Both the position numbers and the translations under genes were made by a program. A DNA stretch of 64,000 bases from Deroplatys truncata (taxonomy: Eukaryota > Arthropoda > Insecta > Mantodea > Mantidae), in NCBI GenBank assembly GCA_030765065.1, contig CM060979.1:111340350-111404349 (forward strand). The letters are read 5' to 3'. Each line of letters opens with the position of its first letter. Position 1 is the stretch's first letter. The notes under the pieces were generated by a model. That model saw nothing but the letters and a program-made list of their open reading frames with translations, did not search any database and was not told where the DNA came from. Shown here piece by piece: positions 48,339 to 58,928 of the stretch.

Positions 48339-48550
48339 AGATTATCGTAATATTGTATATATTTGTGACATTTTCCTTATTGTCGAAAGTAAGCATAAAC
48401 AATGGGGGTGCTTGTCTGATGGCTATTTTCAAATCTTTTTTTCTTAAGAATGCTCACAGCATCTTTAATTTTGAAACCTCTTTCCTTAAAATCGTCTATT
48501 GTATCTTTTTATGGGCATGTAGCATGCAGTCCTCTTGACATAATTTTTAT
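48060..48550 (-). pseudogene. Jockey-type gag-like ORF1 with zinc knuckles
   Basis: ORF1 binds LINE RNA. Minus strand, 48528-48390: GLHATCP, stop, IDDFKERGFKIKDAVSILKK and TSTPIVYAY, the usual pre-knuckle domain. After a (TA)n tract come three CCHC knuckles: PQCRKFQ...FNHTQTC, CVKCAGKHLTKDC and CINYGGQHPTNYRGC, then EVAELQKRRNE. In knuckles one and three, one Cys is replaced (F and Y). Stops occur within. Confidence 0.85.
48300..48335. repeat. (TA)n microsatellite
   Basis: About 18 TA units inside the LINE ORF1 relic, between the pre-knuckle domain and the zinc knuckles. Confidence 0.97.
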
Positions 48551-48780
48551 TGGTCTGTCGTTTTTATTTTCATACGTTTGTCAGTTAATTCTTTCTGAAT
48601 CTAATTTCTTAAGGACCTTATAGCTATCAGAATGAGCAGTATCGATCTTCCATTGTTATTCAATGCTGTAATTTTGCATTCTTTTACTAAAACGATTTTA
48701 ACAATGCCTAAAGTTTTGAGTAATCTGGTATATCATATATTATATTAATGGGTGGAAGCTACTTGCAAGCGTGGGATTTT

Positions 48781-49032
48781 ATCATCTCATTGTGTGGTAG
48801 GATGTTTTATAAGCTATGAAATTTTCCATTGCGTAGTCTCGATACAACCTTTCAACATAAATGTCAAATACAATAGTGGTTTCGGATATTTAAAGAAAAT
48901 TGGAAAGGTCGCTGACGACGATGGACTTTGATTTGTTTTTCAGAGACTCCTCGACTCTTGGCCGGTTATGGCATTTCCAGGAAACATAGCGGAATGTGGT
49001 CTCTTCGTTTCCCGTTTTTATTTACGACGCTT
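48781..49032. other. unassigned DNA
   Basis: Flank upstream of the LINE. It may contain more of the LINE 5' region that I could not recognise. Confidence 0.4.
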
Positions 49033-49370
49033 AGGTGTCTAAAGTAGGAGAAACTTTTCATTTATGTCGCTCAAAAATTCGATATCGGGATTTCACAGGA
49101 ATAGAGATTTAGAGGTGATCTAAATTTAAAACAAAATTAGAAAAAAGCACGCGTGTCTTGTGTGTGCTGTCTGAGAACAATATTAACTCAAAAAGCTTCA
49201 AAGCGAAGTGTTTATAGGAATTTGCTTCACCCGAAATCTTTTATATGGAAAGTTTTTCGTTGTTTTTTACTTTTTCGAAAATGCATTTAGCAATTACAAT
49301 TAAGTATTTTATGGTCGTAGTAATGCTATGATGAAAATGTATAGATATCTTGAATTTTAATAACTGAAAC
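49033..49370 (-). repeat. F1 repeat fragment, minus strand, very diverged
   Basis: Recognisable by AAAAATTCGATATCGGGATT, a GCGTGTCTTGTGTGTGC microsatellite site, AACTCAAAAAG and AATGTATAGATATCTTGAATT. It is terminally truncated. Confidence 0.7.
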
Positions 49371-49431
49371 CTTAGGAAACAAGAAAAAGTGTTTCATGTT
49401 TACCATTTTTTGTGAAAGTATATACTTCATG

Positions 49432-49679
49432 GCACCCGGTCGCGATTGAGAGTGTAGTTCTCCCCGGTTCCGCCGGAGGAAAGCCTTCTCTGTGCAGTCA
49501 GCTGATGTGACCGAATGAATCGTTAGGAACCTCTGCGCGTCTCTCTCGGCCGGCCTGCCTGTGGCCTATAGCCTCCTGCGATTCCTTCATCTCATCCTTT
49601 CTCCTGGGGGTGGTAAGCACAAAAGATTCGCGTTGGGTCGAGGTGCGAGGTGTCCCCTACCCTCTTTGGTTATAGTCAC
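49432..49679 (+). mobile_element. SINE S2, 3' fragment
   Basis: Similar to the 3' half of the full S2 copy at 54553-55073. Shared strings are GTTAGGAACCTCTGCGCG-like, GGCCTATAGCCTCCTGCG, TTCATCTCATCCTTTCTCCT and GTCGAGGTGCGAGGTGTCCC. No tRNA-like head is present. Confidence 0.6.
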
Positions 49680-50457
49680 TGGTCTTTCTGTACCTTCTAT
49701 TGTTTATCAATGGGTATACAAATACTTCTTACGACAGTTTATTTTTCTACCTTCTTCATTTTGAGATAAGTCTTTACAGAAATTGCTGCATAACACATTT
49801 CGTTATAGATACAAAAGGAATAGAGATGGTCAAATGTTTAAGAACTGGACACTATGTGCTGTCCTTAAAATTCGGTAGTCATTCTATGACATCGCGAGAT
49901 CAGCTGAATGTCGACAGAACTTTAAAAGAATGACAAAGTATTGAACATTTCGAACCATTAATAACGAATATCTCGGAATGGTTGATATCACAAACATTTG
50001 TTTGAAATAAATTATATGTTTTACTTTTTTTTGTGTAGTACGTTTTCGTTTATCGCTTAACGTTTGCAAATCAAGATTATACAACATTCCTTCCGAATGA
50101 AGAGAACTTCACAGGGTATTCCCAGAAAATTCAAAATAAACATTTTATTTCCATGTAAATATCCGTAATATATGGTATTTTAATAAAATCGTTGAGAAAG
50201 CCAAACATTTCGAAAAATGTTCAATGTAAACGGTTTGGGAATGACAGATTTTCCTGAAAACTAGCTATCGCACCTTTGGAAAACACTGAACTTAACCGAC
50301 TCTTCATTTATAGTTAATTTGTTCACAGATACACACACGGACCTTTTTCTAAAAATTCAGGGGTCCCCAAAGCTTGTATTTTCACTGAAATCTCGATATC
50401 AAATTTTTCGGTGAAATGCAATAGCTTCTTTACTTACTGTGACGTGGCAGAGAAAGT
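49680..50457 (+). repeat. F1 repeat, 5'-shortened copy
   Basis: Enters F1 near CTTTCTGTACCTTCTATTG and runs to GTGACGTGGCAGAGAAAGT then AAAAA. The microsatellite site holds only ACACACACGGACC. Confidence 0.8.
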
Positions 50458-50701
50458 AAAAAGCACTTAAATGGACTTTTATTTGTTTCACTCATTGCCT
50501 CAGGCTTCATACGGGCTTAAGACTGACAACTTTTTAAGATAACAAGAAACATACCTGAATTGGTTGTTGTTCTATCGTGTGCTTCTTTTAGACTTGCCTT
50601 GGTTTTTCCATATAATAATTATAATCCTACGAAAAATGAAAGGTTTTTTTCTTTCAGCTGAAATAAGTGTTCGCAAAACTGATATAACTATGTTTTATTT
50701 G

Positions 50702-50991
50702 GTGCTGACCCGGGAGCTCAGTCGGTAGAGCACTTGCGTGCTGTGCGAGGGGTCCCGGGTTCGATTCCCGGCTCCGGGGTGGGAATTTTTCTTTAGTAAA
50801 GATTGTTCCCTATCTTCCCCAGAGTCTGAAAGTGTGTGTGATCTAATGATTAAAACCCCAAAAGTACAAGAAACCCAACGACAAGAGAATACAAATTAAC
50901 ACCATTGCCAATAGGCAATCAGTTCCAAAGGAAAGGCCGTCAATAAGACCGATGTAGTTAAAGGTGGGGTATAAATGGAACTCAAAAAAAA
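50702..50991 (+). mobile_element. SINE S4 (tRNA-derived), complete
   Basis: A 290-bp SINE between direct repeats GTTTTATTTG (50692-50701) and GTTTAATTTG (50992-51001), ending in A8. The head folds as a tRNA: D-arm CTC/GAG around AGTCGGTA, anticodon stem CTTGC/GCGAG with loop GTGCTGT, T-arm CCGGG/CCCGG, and a 6-of-7 acceptor. It has box A (AGCTCAGTCGGTAGAG) and box B (GGTTCGATTCC), the internal pol III promoter. The A tail and target-site duplication favour a SINE over a free tRNA gene. Confidence 0.8.
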
Positions 50992-51001
50992 GTTTAATTT
51001 G

Positions 51002-51620
51002 TCACCTTCGTATGTGACATCTGTACCCCTTCCAAGAGCAGAATAAGCGAGGAGGCATTTGTGCTAGGTTTCTCTCTAGTACCTCTCAACTTCCACACCC
51101 TTCCGCACCCAATGGCAGGTGGGAGAGCCATTAACTGGAGAGATTTATTTCTGATGATAACTTTTTGCGCAAATGTCGCAGGATCGTTTTGGAGATAAAC
51201 CTGTCTAATGCACAACCTGTTCTCTTCCGCAAGCGTTACACCTGAATTTACTTGATGGTCGCAGTTGAGGTATTTCTAGTACAAAGTCTTAGCCACTGAA
51301 TAATGAGTTTACATCTTCATTCTATAATGGCAGTATGCATTCAGTATTCTGTCTGCCTTATTTCTTGTAGCGGAGAGAATCCTCCTGGCTTCAGTTACTG
51401 CTGCATCAGGTAGATTCACTCATCACAAGCTCATCTTACTGGATATCCGCATTTTACACTTAAATTTGCGTTAATTTCTACACCAGCGTGCCTCGTGATG
51501 TTCATATTCCCTTGACGTTTCCTTGATATGCACATTAAGAGAACTATGCACTGATTATGTGAAATAACGGTGTTTAATCGAACTTTATCTCAATTCTAGG
51601 ATGTAAACAATTTCTAGGAT
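51002..51620. other. unassigned DNA
   Basis: No recognised gene or repeat. Confidence 0.45.
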
Positions 51621-52354
51621 GTAAAACATGACTGTATATCGCATACTAATATACATTGAACACCAAGAATTTGATAACAAGAATAAATAACTAGCACCAG
51701 TAGAATCATTGGATGTAATAACAAAGCATACGCCACAATTAAGCCAATTATTATAAGTAAGATTGTACATGTTTAATAGTGTAAGTTTTATTGTAAGTTT
51801 TAAGTAAGAAGAAAAGTTTACAATATTTAATATTGTAGTGATGGATATACAGGAAAGATTTATAACGGACGCTTAGGGTTTATTCTACCCATCTGCGAAA
51901 CTTTTGTTAGCAAGATAAGGTTCTCGACGTATTCCTGAGGATAGTAAAGAAGGTGCAAATATATTCCTCGGTGTGAACGTAGAGTCTAAACGGTCTTCCT
52001 GTGAGTACAAAACTCAGCAAATGTTATTTTTGCAGACCGGAACATTTTAGAACGGGAAAGCTTTACTTGCTTAAGCCAATGAAAACATAAATTTAGAAGC
52101 TTTTGGTAAGTGAGTGGAAACCAAGTACGTTATCGATGAAAAAAGAACGCATCACGTGACCGTTCGGAGTAGGAATTAACATATAATATTACAAAAATTT
52201 CTTAGCAAGAAGAGATAAACCTTCACACTTCACACAAAACTTTCACATAATTGTGACGTCGGAAAGCGCAATGTTGGCGAATGTTGAGTAAATAGTCTGC
52301 AGTTAGCAATATTAAAACAGTCCTTTTAACAGAGAAGTGAAGTAAGCTTATTTT
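51621..52354 (+). repeat. F2 repeat, copy b
   Basis: Shares with copy a ACTGTATATC-CATACTAAT, GGAAAGATTTATAAC, AGTAAAGAAGGTGCAAATAT, CCGGAACATTTTAGAA, CTTGCTTAAGCCAATGAAA, ATCACGTGACCGTT, ATAATTGTGACGTC and GTAAGCTTATTT. It is cut off at 52355 by an F1 copy. It keeps the uninterrupted GCTTAAGCC site that is occupied by the TTAA MITE in copy a. Confidence 0.75.
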
Positions 52355-52355
52355 T

Positions 52356-52915
52356 GCTTTCTCTACTACGTAGGGGAAGTATTGCATTCCACTAAAAAAT
52401 TCGATACCGAGATTTCACCGGAAATACATGTGTTGAGGCCTCCTGAATCCAAAAAAAAGAAGTATTTTTGGAAACATGTCCGTGTGTGTGTCTGTAAACA
52501 GCATAACTCAGAAACGAACAGTCGGATAAACACCAAACTTGGTATTTAGGTTCAGTATCTTCCAGAGATGCGACACGAAGGTTTTCAAGAAAATCCCCCC
52601 ACCACAATTACCCTTTACATGGAACATTTTTCGAAAATTTTTATTTTCTCAAAAACGGCTCTAACGATTTTGATTAAAGTATCATATGTTTTAAGACATT
52701 TTATGGCAAATAAAATGTATATCTTGAATTTTCTGGGAATGTCTCCAAAAGTATTCTTCATTGTGAACGACTTTTGCATAACTGGTAAACCATAAGAGAT
52801 AGACAACATTTTACTACACAAAAAATGTAGATGCGTTAAAATACAGAAATGTATGTCATATACATTTTTTGTTGTTGAGTGAAGCATTTTCGAGATATTG
52901 CTTGCTATTCCTTTA
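52356..52915 (-). repeat. F1 repeat, truncated minus-strand copy (left arm of inverted pair)
   Basis: Begins GCTTTCTCTACTACG after T5 and runs about two thirds of F1, to CGAGATATTGCTTGCTATTC. It then meets an F1 copy of the opposite orientation. The GT tract is nearly lost (GTGTGTGTGTCTG). Confidence 0.85.
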
Positions 52916-53644
52916 AATAGATAAACATTTGCAGAAACTATCTTATTGCTAATTTTCTTGTAGGTGCAAGGGGAATATGGTAGCTTTAAGCGATAGTCAA
53001 ATCCTTTAAGAGCTGGTTGCTATGTGGAACATTCCATTCTCTTTGCATGTCGAGCATATAAAAAGGGAATAACGAATTTCCATTTGAGAAAAAGTGTAAG
53101 TATTGGAAAATGCAAACAAATAACAAGGAAAATCTCAAAAATGGTTCGCTCCACAAAACAAAAAAAAAAACAAAAAACAAAAAAATGCATGTGACATAAA
53201 TTGTTTTGAGTTCTACATTTTCTGTGTAGTAAAATTTTGTCTATCTCTTACCGTTTACCAGTTATGCAAATTCATTCATAATCATGACGACCTTTGGGTA
53301 TATTCTCAGAAAATTCGAGATATGCATTTCATTTGCCATGAAAGTATCTTAAACATATATTTTAATCAAAATCGTTAGGGCCAAGAAAATTTTGATTTTC
53401 TAAAAATGTTTCGTGTGAAGGGTAGTCTGGGGTGGAGGAATTTTCTTGAAAATCTTCGTGTCGCAACTTTGAAAGATACTGAACCTAAATACCAAGTTTG
53501 GTATTTATCCTACTTTTGCTTTTTGAGTTATGCAGACACACACACGGGCCTTTTTCTAAAAATGTTTTTTATTCAGGGGGCTTCCAAACATGTATTTCCG
53601 TGAATGCAATACTTCCCCTACTTACTATACATAGTAGAGAAAGT
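52916..53644 (+). repeat. F1 repeat, 5'-truncated plus-strand copy (right arm of inverted pair)
   Basis: Enters F1 near TTATTGCTAATTTTCTTGTA and runs to ACATAGTAGAGAAAGT then AAAAA. Together with the preceding copy it forms an inverted repeat with arms of over 500 bp and a loop of about 175 bp. Confidence 0.85.
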
Positions 53645-54167
53645 AAAAATAGTTATTATAATATAGTACTTGTAAGCGATATAAAAAGTTAACTAAATAA
53701 TGTGCAAATGTATGTTGCTTTCATTTGCATTTACATCGTATTTCTCAACTTTTAATTTAAAACTTTAAAAAAAAATGCTTAAACGTGTATTGAGGGGAAT
53801 TGTTTAACGGGGAAAATGCATATTTCTTAATAGTTACACAATACAATAATCCGAGGAGTAGTTGTATTTCTAGAGTCAGAAACCCGACTCCTTTCTCTCG
53901 TGTTCTCCTATAACAAAGTAAGAAAGAGCAGTGTTCTGAAATTGTGGATGAACCTTCATAGTTGGGCGAGAAGCCTAATTGCAGGTAAGAAGAAAACCTA
54001 TAGTTATAAACACAATAATTAAATTTCCTATATTGTCAAGGTGACACCTTCTAAATGATCGTCATAGTTTACGTTTTCATATGAAGCATATAATAAATAG
54101 TAAATAACCAAACTTTAAATTCCAATTGAAAAAGAAATTGTTCTAACACCCATAAATTAAATTATAT
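53645..54167. other. unassigned AT-rich DNA
   Basis: No recognised gene or repeat. Confidence 0.45.
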
Positions 54168-54452
54168 TGAGTTTTATTTATGGACGCTATTTAACTACTG
54201 TGGTCCTTAGCTTCCCATTCTGTATTGGGCGCGAAAGACCGATAATTTTACTCAGAGGCCTCTTTATCAGGCTTTAGGTTCTTTTACGTGCCGTAAATCT
54301 ACGACACGGGACCACCGGCTTTACTTCCCTTCCGAAGGAAGACATGCGAAGGCTTTTTACTCCCCAAAAAAATCCATCGCCCTCCGCCGGGTTTGAACTG
54401 GCGACCTTGGGAACTAGGGGTAGCACGGTACCACTAGTCCACGGAGGACGAC
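54168..54452 (-). mobile_element. SINE S1, copy c (most complete)
   Basis: Minus strand: a tRNA-like head with box A-like TGGACTAGTGGTACCG and box B-like AGTTCAAACCCGG, then GCGGAGGGCGATGG. The body follows (GGTGGTCCCGTGTCGTAGAT, TTACGGCACGTAAAAGAACC) and the end GTCCATAAATAAAACTCAA. About 285 bp. It is the reference copy for S1 in this window. I found no clear target-site duplication. Confidence 0.85.
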
Positions 54453-54552
54453 TGTAACACCGATCCACTATATGTCTCAAATGTAGTATTTTTGGAGAAG
54501 TTATGTTTTGACTACTAGTGAGAAACCTATGGGTACAAGTTATTGCTGATAC

Positions 54553-55073
54553 CTACTACCAGCGAGATGGCTCCGCCGTAACGTGAGGCTCACATTCGGG
54601 TGGTCCGGGTTCGATTCCCAGACTGCCTACTCTGACCTTGGGTTTCTCGTGGTTTTCTTTGGTCGGTAGGTGAATTCTGGGGTGATTTCTCATCCACCAC
54701 GTTTTCTTTCCTTCTCATTTCCATTTCATTCTGGTTCCTTCTCATCCTCCACGTTTCGTGGCGCATGGCGGTGCCGAACAGATGGTGCGGATGCTTGTTC
54801 AAAGGAAGGAATACTCCCCGTGGACACTAGAGGGCTGCTTGGTCGACGGGTCGTTCATCATCCCCTCTTTACAGCTGCAGCAGTGGGAAGGGTCTTCGAG
54901 CCTGGGGCTGTTAGGAACTTTCATGCATCTCTGCGGTTGTCTGCTGCGGCCTGTAGCCTCCTGAGGCTCCCTTACTTCATCCGTTCCTGTTGGAGTGTGG
55001 TAGCCACAATAGATCTAGGTAGGTCGTAGTGCGCGAGGTGTCCCCCTCCGTTGTGTAACCCACACCTCCTACA
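54553..55073 (+). mobile_element. SINE S2 (tRNA-derived), complete
   Basis: A 521-bp SINE between TATTGCTGATAC (54541-54552) and TATTGCTGTTAC (55074-55085), an 11-of-12 duplication. The head has AGCGAGATGGCTCCGCCGTA and box B GGTTCGATTCC (about 54607). The body starts TTGGGTTTCTCGTGGTTTTC and continues pyrimidine-rich, ending in GCGCGAGGTGTCCCCCTCCG. The overlapping frames at 54590-55029 are by-products. Confidence 0.8.
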
Positions 55074-55085
55074 TATTGCTGTTAC

Positions 55086-55656
55086 TGCAGTAACCTAGCA
55101 AGTCACCTGTGAACGGTTTGCAAAAATAAATTGTGCATAGATACAGGGGTCATTACAATATTACGCCTGCAATACAAAATGAGCATTTACGGCAGATCAG
55201 ATGTGATATTACTCCTGCTAAGGTGAAATCGGGAAAAGTTGCGCTTGGATAATGGTTTCTCAGAAGATAACAATTCTATGACAAATAAAATCGTACAACT
55301 GCAGTGATTAATAACATTATTTAAAACATATGCATTACTATAGTGGACCTCCTGATAGAATTACCGAGTGCTTATTACGTTGTTTTCTTTTTAGTGTTTT
55401 TGTTATTTGATGCTTAAAATAAAATATTAAAAATGTGTAAATAAAAGTTTCAACACTTCACAACATTTATCTTGTTAAGTTAGCTTAAAATTCTGGCTTG
55501 CACGTACTCTAAACACGTTTCCACCTTACTGCATTTATTTTTTTCCGCGAATTTTGGATTTTCTGCTCTTTTGAGCATCTTAATAACTACAGCAATGCGG
55601 AATATGATATTTATCCTATTACTGAACACATATAATCACTACATCTTTCATTTTAG
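55086..55656. other. unassigned AT-rich DNA
   Basis: No recognised gene or repeat. Confidence 0.45.
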
Positions 55657-56205
55657 TCGTCCTCCGTGGTGTGGTACCATGCTAGACTCTAGTTCCCGAG
55701 GTCGCGGGTTCAAACCCGGCGAAGGATCTTTTCGGGCGTAAAAATCCTTAGCATGGCTTTCTTCAGAAGAGAAGTACGACTTGTGTAATTTGTCGTGACA
55801 CTCCATATGCCCAAAAGAGGAGAAATGAGGAGTAGTGGTGAGAGTGGTGGGGAGCAAGTGAAATCAGAACTCGGAGGCAGTCACATACACAACGCATTGT
55901 AAACAAATGTGTAAGGTTACCTTGTATTCGAGCTCGTAGCAGTTGGAACACTGACCCCCACCTCTCTTATTATGCAAGTGGACTGGTCAGTGCTATTGCG
56001 CATATATGCTTCAGGAGTGGGGGACTGTCACGACGATTTACACATACTTGTAGAGCCTGTGGTCCCGTGTCGTAGATTTACGGCACGTAAAAGAACATCA
56101 AGCTTGATAAAGGAGCCTTTGAGCAAAATTACTGGTCTTTCACGCCCAATATAGAATGGGACGCTAAGGATCACAGCAGTTAAAGAGCGCCCATGAATTA
56201 AAAAA
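55657..56205 (+). mobile_element. SINE S1, copy d, split by a MITE
   Basis: The head (CGTCCTCCGTGGTGTGGTAC, box B GGGTTCAAACCCGG) and early body occupy 55657-55776. The rest resumes at 56053 with GAGCCTGTGGTCCCGTGTCG and ends at CGCCCATGAATTAAAA. Comparison with copy c shows the two parts join at GAAGTA-RAGCC, so the 274 bp between are an insertion. Confidence 0.85.
55777..56050. mobile_element. TA-flanked MITE (Tc1/mariner-type) inside SINE S1
   Basis: A 274-bp insert between TA (55775-55776) and TA (56051-56052). The left end is CGACTTGTGTAATTTGTCGT then GACACTCC. The right end, reverse-complemented, is CAAGTATGTGTAAATCGTCG then TGACAGTCC. This is an inverted repeat of about 28 bp with few mismatches. 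TA duplication is the Tc1/mariner signature. No coding capacity. The uninterrupted S1 copies give the empty site. Confidence 0.85.
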
Positions 56206-56331
56206 AAAACCAAAATACATACACGTATTTCAGCATATAAACCGCGATATGGGTATGTTGTGAAGAATATCATTGTGTAGAATTAATAATTTTGTACTTA
56301 CCTCTTGTACAGTATAGTTACAGAAAAAAAA
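56206..56331. other. unassigned spacer
   Basis: Short spacer between SINE S1 copy d and an F1 copy; nothing recognised. Confidence 0.4.
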
Positions 56332-57036
56332 TCTGATGTGTTACACTCACATGACTTTCTCTACTCTTGTACAATCTAATTTTACAAACGCCTATTCTCC
56401 ATATGCTTCATGTTAATCGACATATCGAGATGTCAATCTTATTGCTAATTTTCATGTAGATGCAAGGGGAATATGGTAGCTTTTAAGAGATAGTCAAATA
56501 TTTTAACGCTGGTTGCTATGTGGCGCATTCCATTCTCTTTGCATGTCCAGGACATAAAAAAATGAATAACGAATTTGAGAAAAAGTATAAGTATTGGAAA
56601 ATTTAAGGAAATAACAAGCAATATCTCGAAAACGGTTCACTCAACAAAAGAAATGTATATGACATAAGTTGTGTATTTTAACGCGATCTACATTTTTTGT
56701 GTAGTAACATTTTGTCTATCTCTTATGGTTTACCAGTTATGCAAAAGTCGTTCACAATAAAGAATACTTTTGGAGACATTCCCAGAAAATTCGAGATATA
56801 CATTTCATTTCTCATGACATTATCTTAAACATATGATATTTTCATCAAAATCGTTAGAGCCATTTTTGAGAAAATTAAAATTTTCGAAAAATCTTCCATG
56901 TAAAGGGTAGTCTGGGGTGGGGGGATTTTCTTAAAAACCTTCGTGTCGCATCTCTGGAAGACACTGAACCTAAATACCAAGTTTGGTGCTTATCCGACTG
57001 TTCGTTTTTGAGTTATGCTGTTCACAGACACACAGA

Positions 57037-57076
<40 letters not shown>

Positions 57077-57204
57077 CATGTTTCCAAAAATGCTTTTTTT
57101 GGATTCAGGAGGTCTCAAAACATGTATTTCCGGTGAAATCTCGGTATCGAATTTTTGGGTGGAATGCAATACTTCCCCTACTTACTATACGTAGTAGAGA
57201 AAGT
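56332..57204 (+). repeat. F1 repeat, full-length young copy
   Basis: An 873-bp copy between an A8 run and A5. TCTGATGTGTTACACTCACA start, ACTTTCTCTACTC at offset 23, CA tract 57029-57074, hairpin TACTA-TACG-TAGTA, end AGTAGAGAAAGT. Together with the copies at 37759 and 58028 it defines the family pattern. Confidence 0.93.
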
Positions 57205-57937
57205 AAAAATGAACCCTAAAAGGGAAAATAATTTGCACAAGCTCACCTTGAGCTGTTCATCCAGTCTTTCAATTAATTTTCTGCAGGTACGCTATTGAAA
57301 TAAATATAGGTAACTTCCGCAGATCATTTTGCCTAGAAGTTGTACATTTGCAGCTGCAAAATGTTAATATGAGAAAACCCTCGTAATAACTACGGATGTA
57401 AATGTAACTAAGTTTGAATAAGCAAGATTAGATTGGCAAATTTATAAACTTTAATCATATTTGTACAGTTTAGTAGTTAATATAAAGTGTAGTTGGATCA
57501 GTATAATGCTTATGATGTTTAAAAATATACACACAAAATTTTTGTGCCATAAGAATATTTCCTTGCATGTAAAACCGACTCTGTCGCGGTCAGTGTATCT
57601 GAGAATTTTTGTGGTTCGTGTTATAATTGAGGCAGTTCTACTCGCTTATTTCCTTTTAGATCTGCTGCCTGATATTTTAATGACTAGGTAAAGAATTAAT
57701 TAACTTTCTATTGGAGCATAGTTGTTACCAAATGTATTTTCGAATGTCAGTAAACAATCGAAACAATTTTGGAAATATGGGATTTCAAGTAGCACGTAAG
57801 TTCCCATTGAATGTTACCATCTGTCGGCTGTACTTCTTGCCTCTGGTTTCGAGATATACACAACACTATTTATGAAACGACAATGGTATTCAGGCGCAAT
57901 TCATAAAAGGGTGTTTAATAATTGCATATTACACATT
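57205..57937. other. unassigned AT-rich DNA
   Basis: No recognised gene or repeat before the hAT-type element at 57946. Confidence 0.45.
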
Positions 57938-58027
57938 AACATTGCTAGTGATGGAACAATACCACTATATCTCGATACTCGATACTGGTTTTTGAGCAGC
58001 GATTCTCGATGCTTACTTAATAAAAAA

Positions 58028-58928
58028 TCTGATGTGTTACACTCACATGACTTTCTCTACTCTTGTACAATCTATTTTTACAAACGCCTATTCTCCATAT
58101 GCTTTATGTTAATCGAGATATCGAGATGTCAATCTTATTGCTAATTTTCTTGTAGATGCAAGGGGAATATGGTAGCTTTTAAGCGATGGTCAAATATTTT
58201 AACGCTGGTTGCTATGTGTCGAATTCCATTCTCTTTGCAAGTCCAGGACATAAAAAAATGAATAACGAATTTGAGAAAAAGTATAAGTATTGGAAAATTT
58301 AAGGGAATAACAAGCAATATCTCGAAAACGGTTCACTCAACAAAAGAAATGTATATAACATAAGTTGTGTATTTTAACGAGATCAACATTTTTTGTGTAG
58401 TAAAATTTTGTCTATCTCTTATGGTTTACCAGTTATGCAAAAGTCGTTCACAATGAAGAATACTTTTGGAGACATTCCCAGAAAATTCGAGATATACATT
58501 TCATTTCTCATGGCATTATCTTAAACATATGATATTTTAAACAAAATCGTTAGAGCCATTTTTGAGAAAATTAAAATTTTCGAAAAATGTTCCATGTAAA
58601 GGGTAGTCTGGGGTGGGGGGATTTTCTTGAAAACCTTCGTGTCGCATCTCTGGAAGATACTGAACCTAAATACCAAGTTTGGTGTTTATCCGACTGTTCG
58701 TTTTTGAGTTATGCTGTTCACACACACACAGACACACACACACACAGACACACACACACACAGACACACACACACACAGACACACAGACACACACACGGA
58801 CATGTTTCCAAAAATGCTTTTTTTGGATTCAGGAGGTCTCAAAACATGTATTTCCGGTGAAATCTCGGTATCGAATTTTTGGGTGGAATACAATACTTCC
58901 CCTACTTACTATACGTAGTAGAGAAAGT
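58028..58928 (+). repeat. F1 repeat, full-length young copy inside a hAT-type element
   Basis: A 901-bp copy between A6 and A7. It carries the standard ends, 3' hairpin and a mixed CA/CACAGA tract at 58721-58797. The frame starting at 58587 continues through the microsatellite into flanking DNA and is not a gene. Confidence 0.93.

Larger units (their letters stand above)
45820..48780 (-). mobile_element. Jockey-type LINE, degenerate
   Basis: Read on the minus strand, this has the two-ORF order of Jockey-clade LINEs: a gag-like ORF1 with zinc knuckles (48.06-48.55 kb), an apurinic endonuclease (about 47.1-47.8 kb) and a reverse transcriptase (45.85-46.6 kb). It breaks off just after the RT active-site motif, so the rest of RT and the 3' UTR are missing. 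Each domain is split by stops or shifts. A (TA)n tract and a 74-bp tandem duplication have grown inside it. Confidence 0.85.

Noticed and set aside
50702..50778. A functional tRNA gene with a good cloverleaf
   Set aside because: The tRNA-like part continues into a 290-bp unit ending in A8 and flanked by a 10-bp direct repeat, the structure of a SINE. The acceptor has a mismatch, and the GCT-type anticodon would call for a long variable arm that is absent.
54670..55029. 119-residue plus-strand frame with a Ser/Phe-rich start
   Set aside because: It falls wholly within SINE S2, and a related S2 fragment at 49.4-49.7 kb does not preserve the frame.
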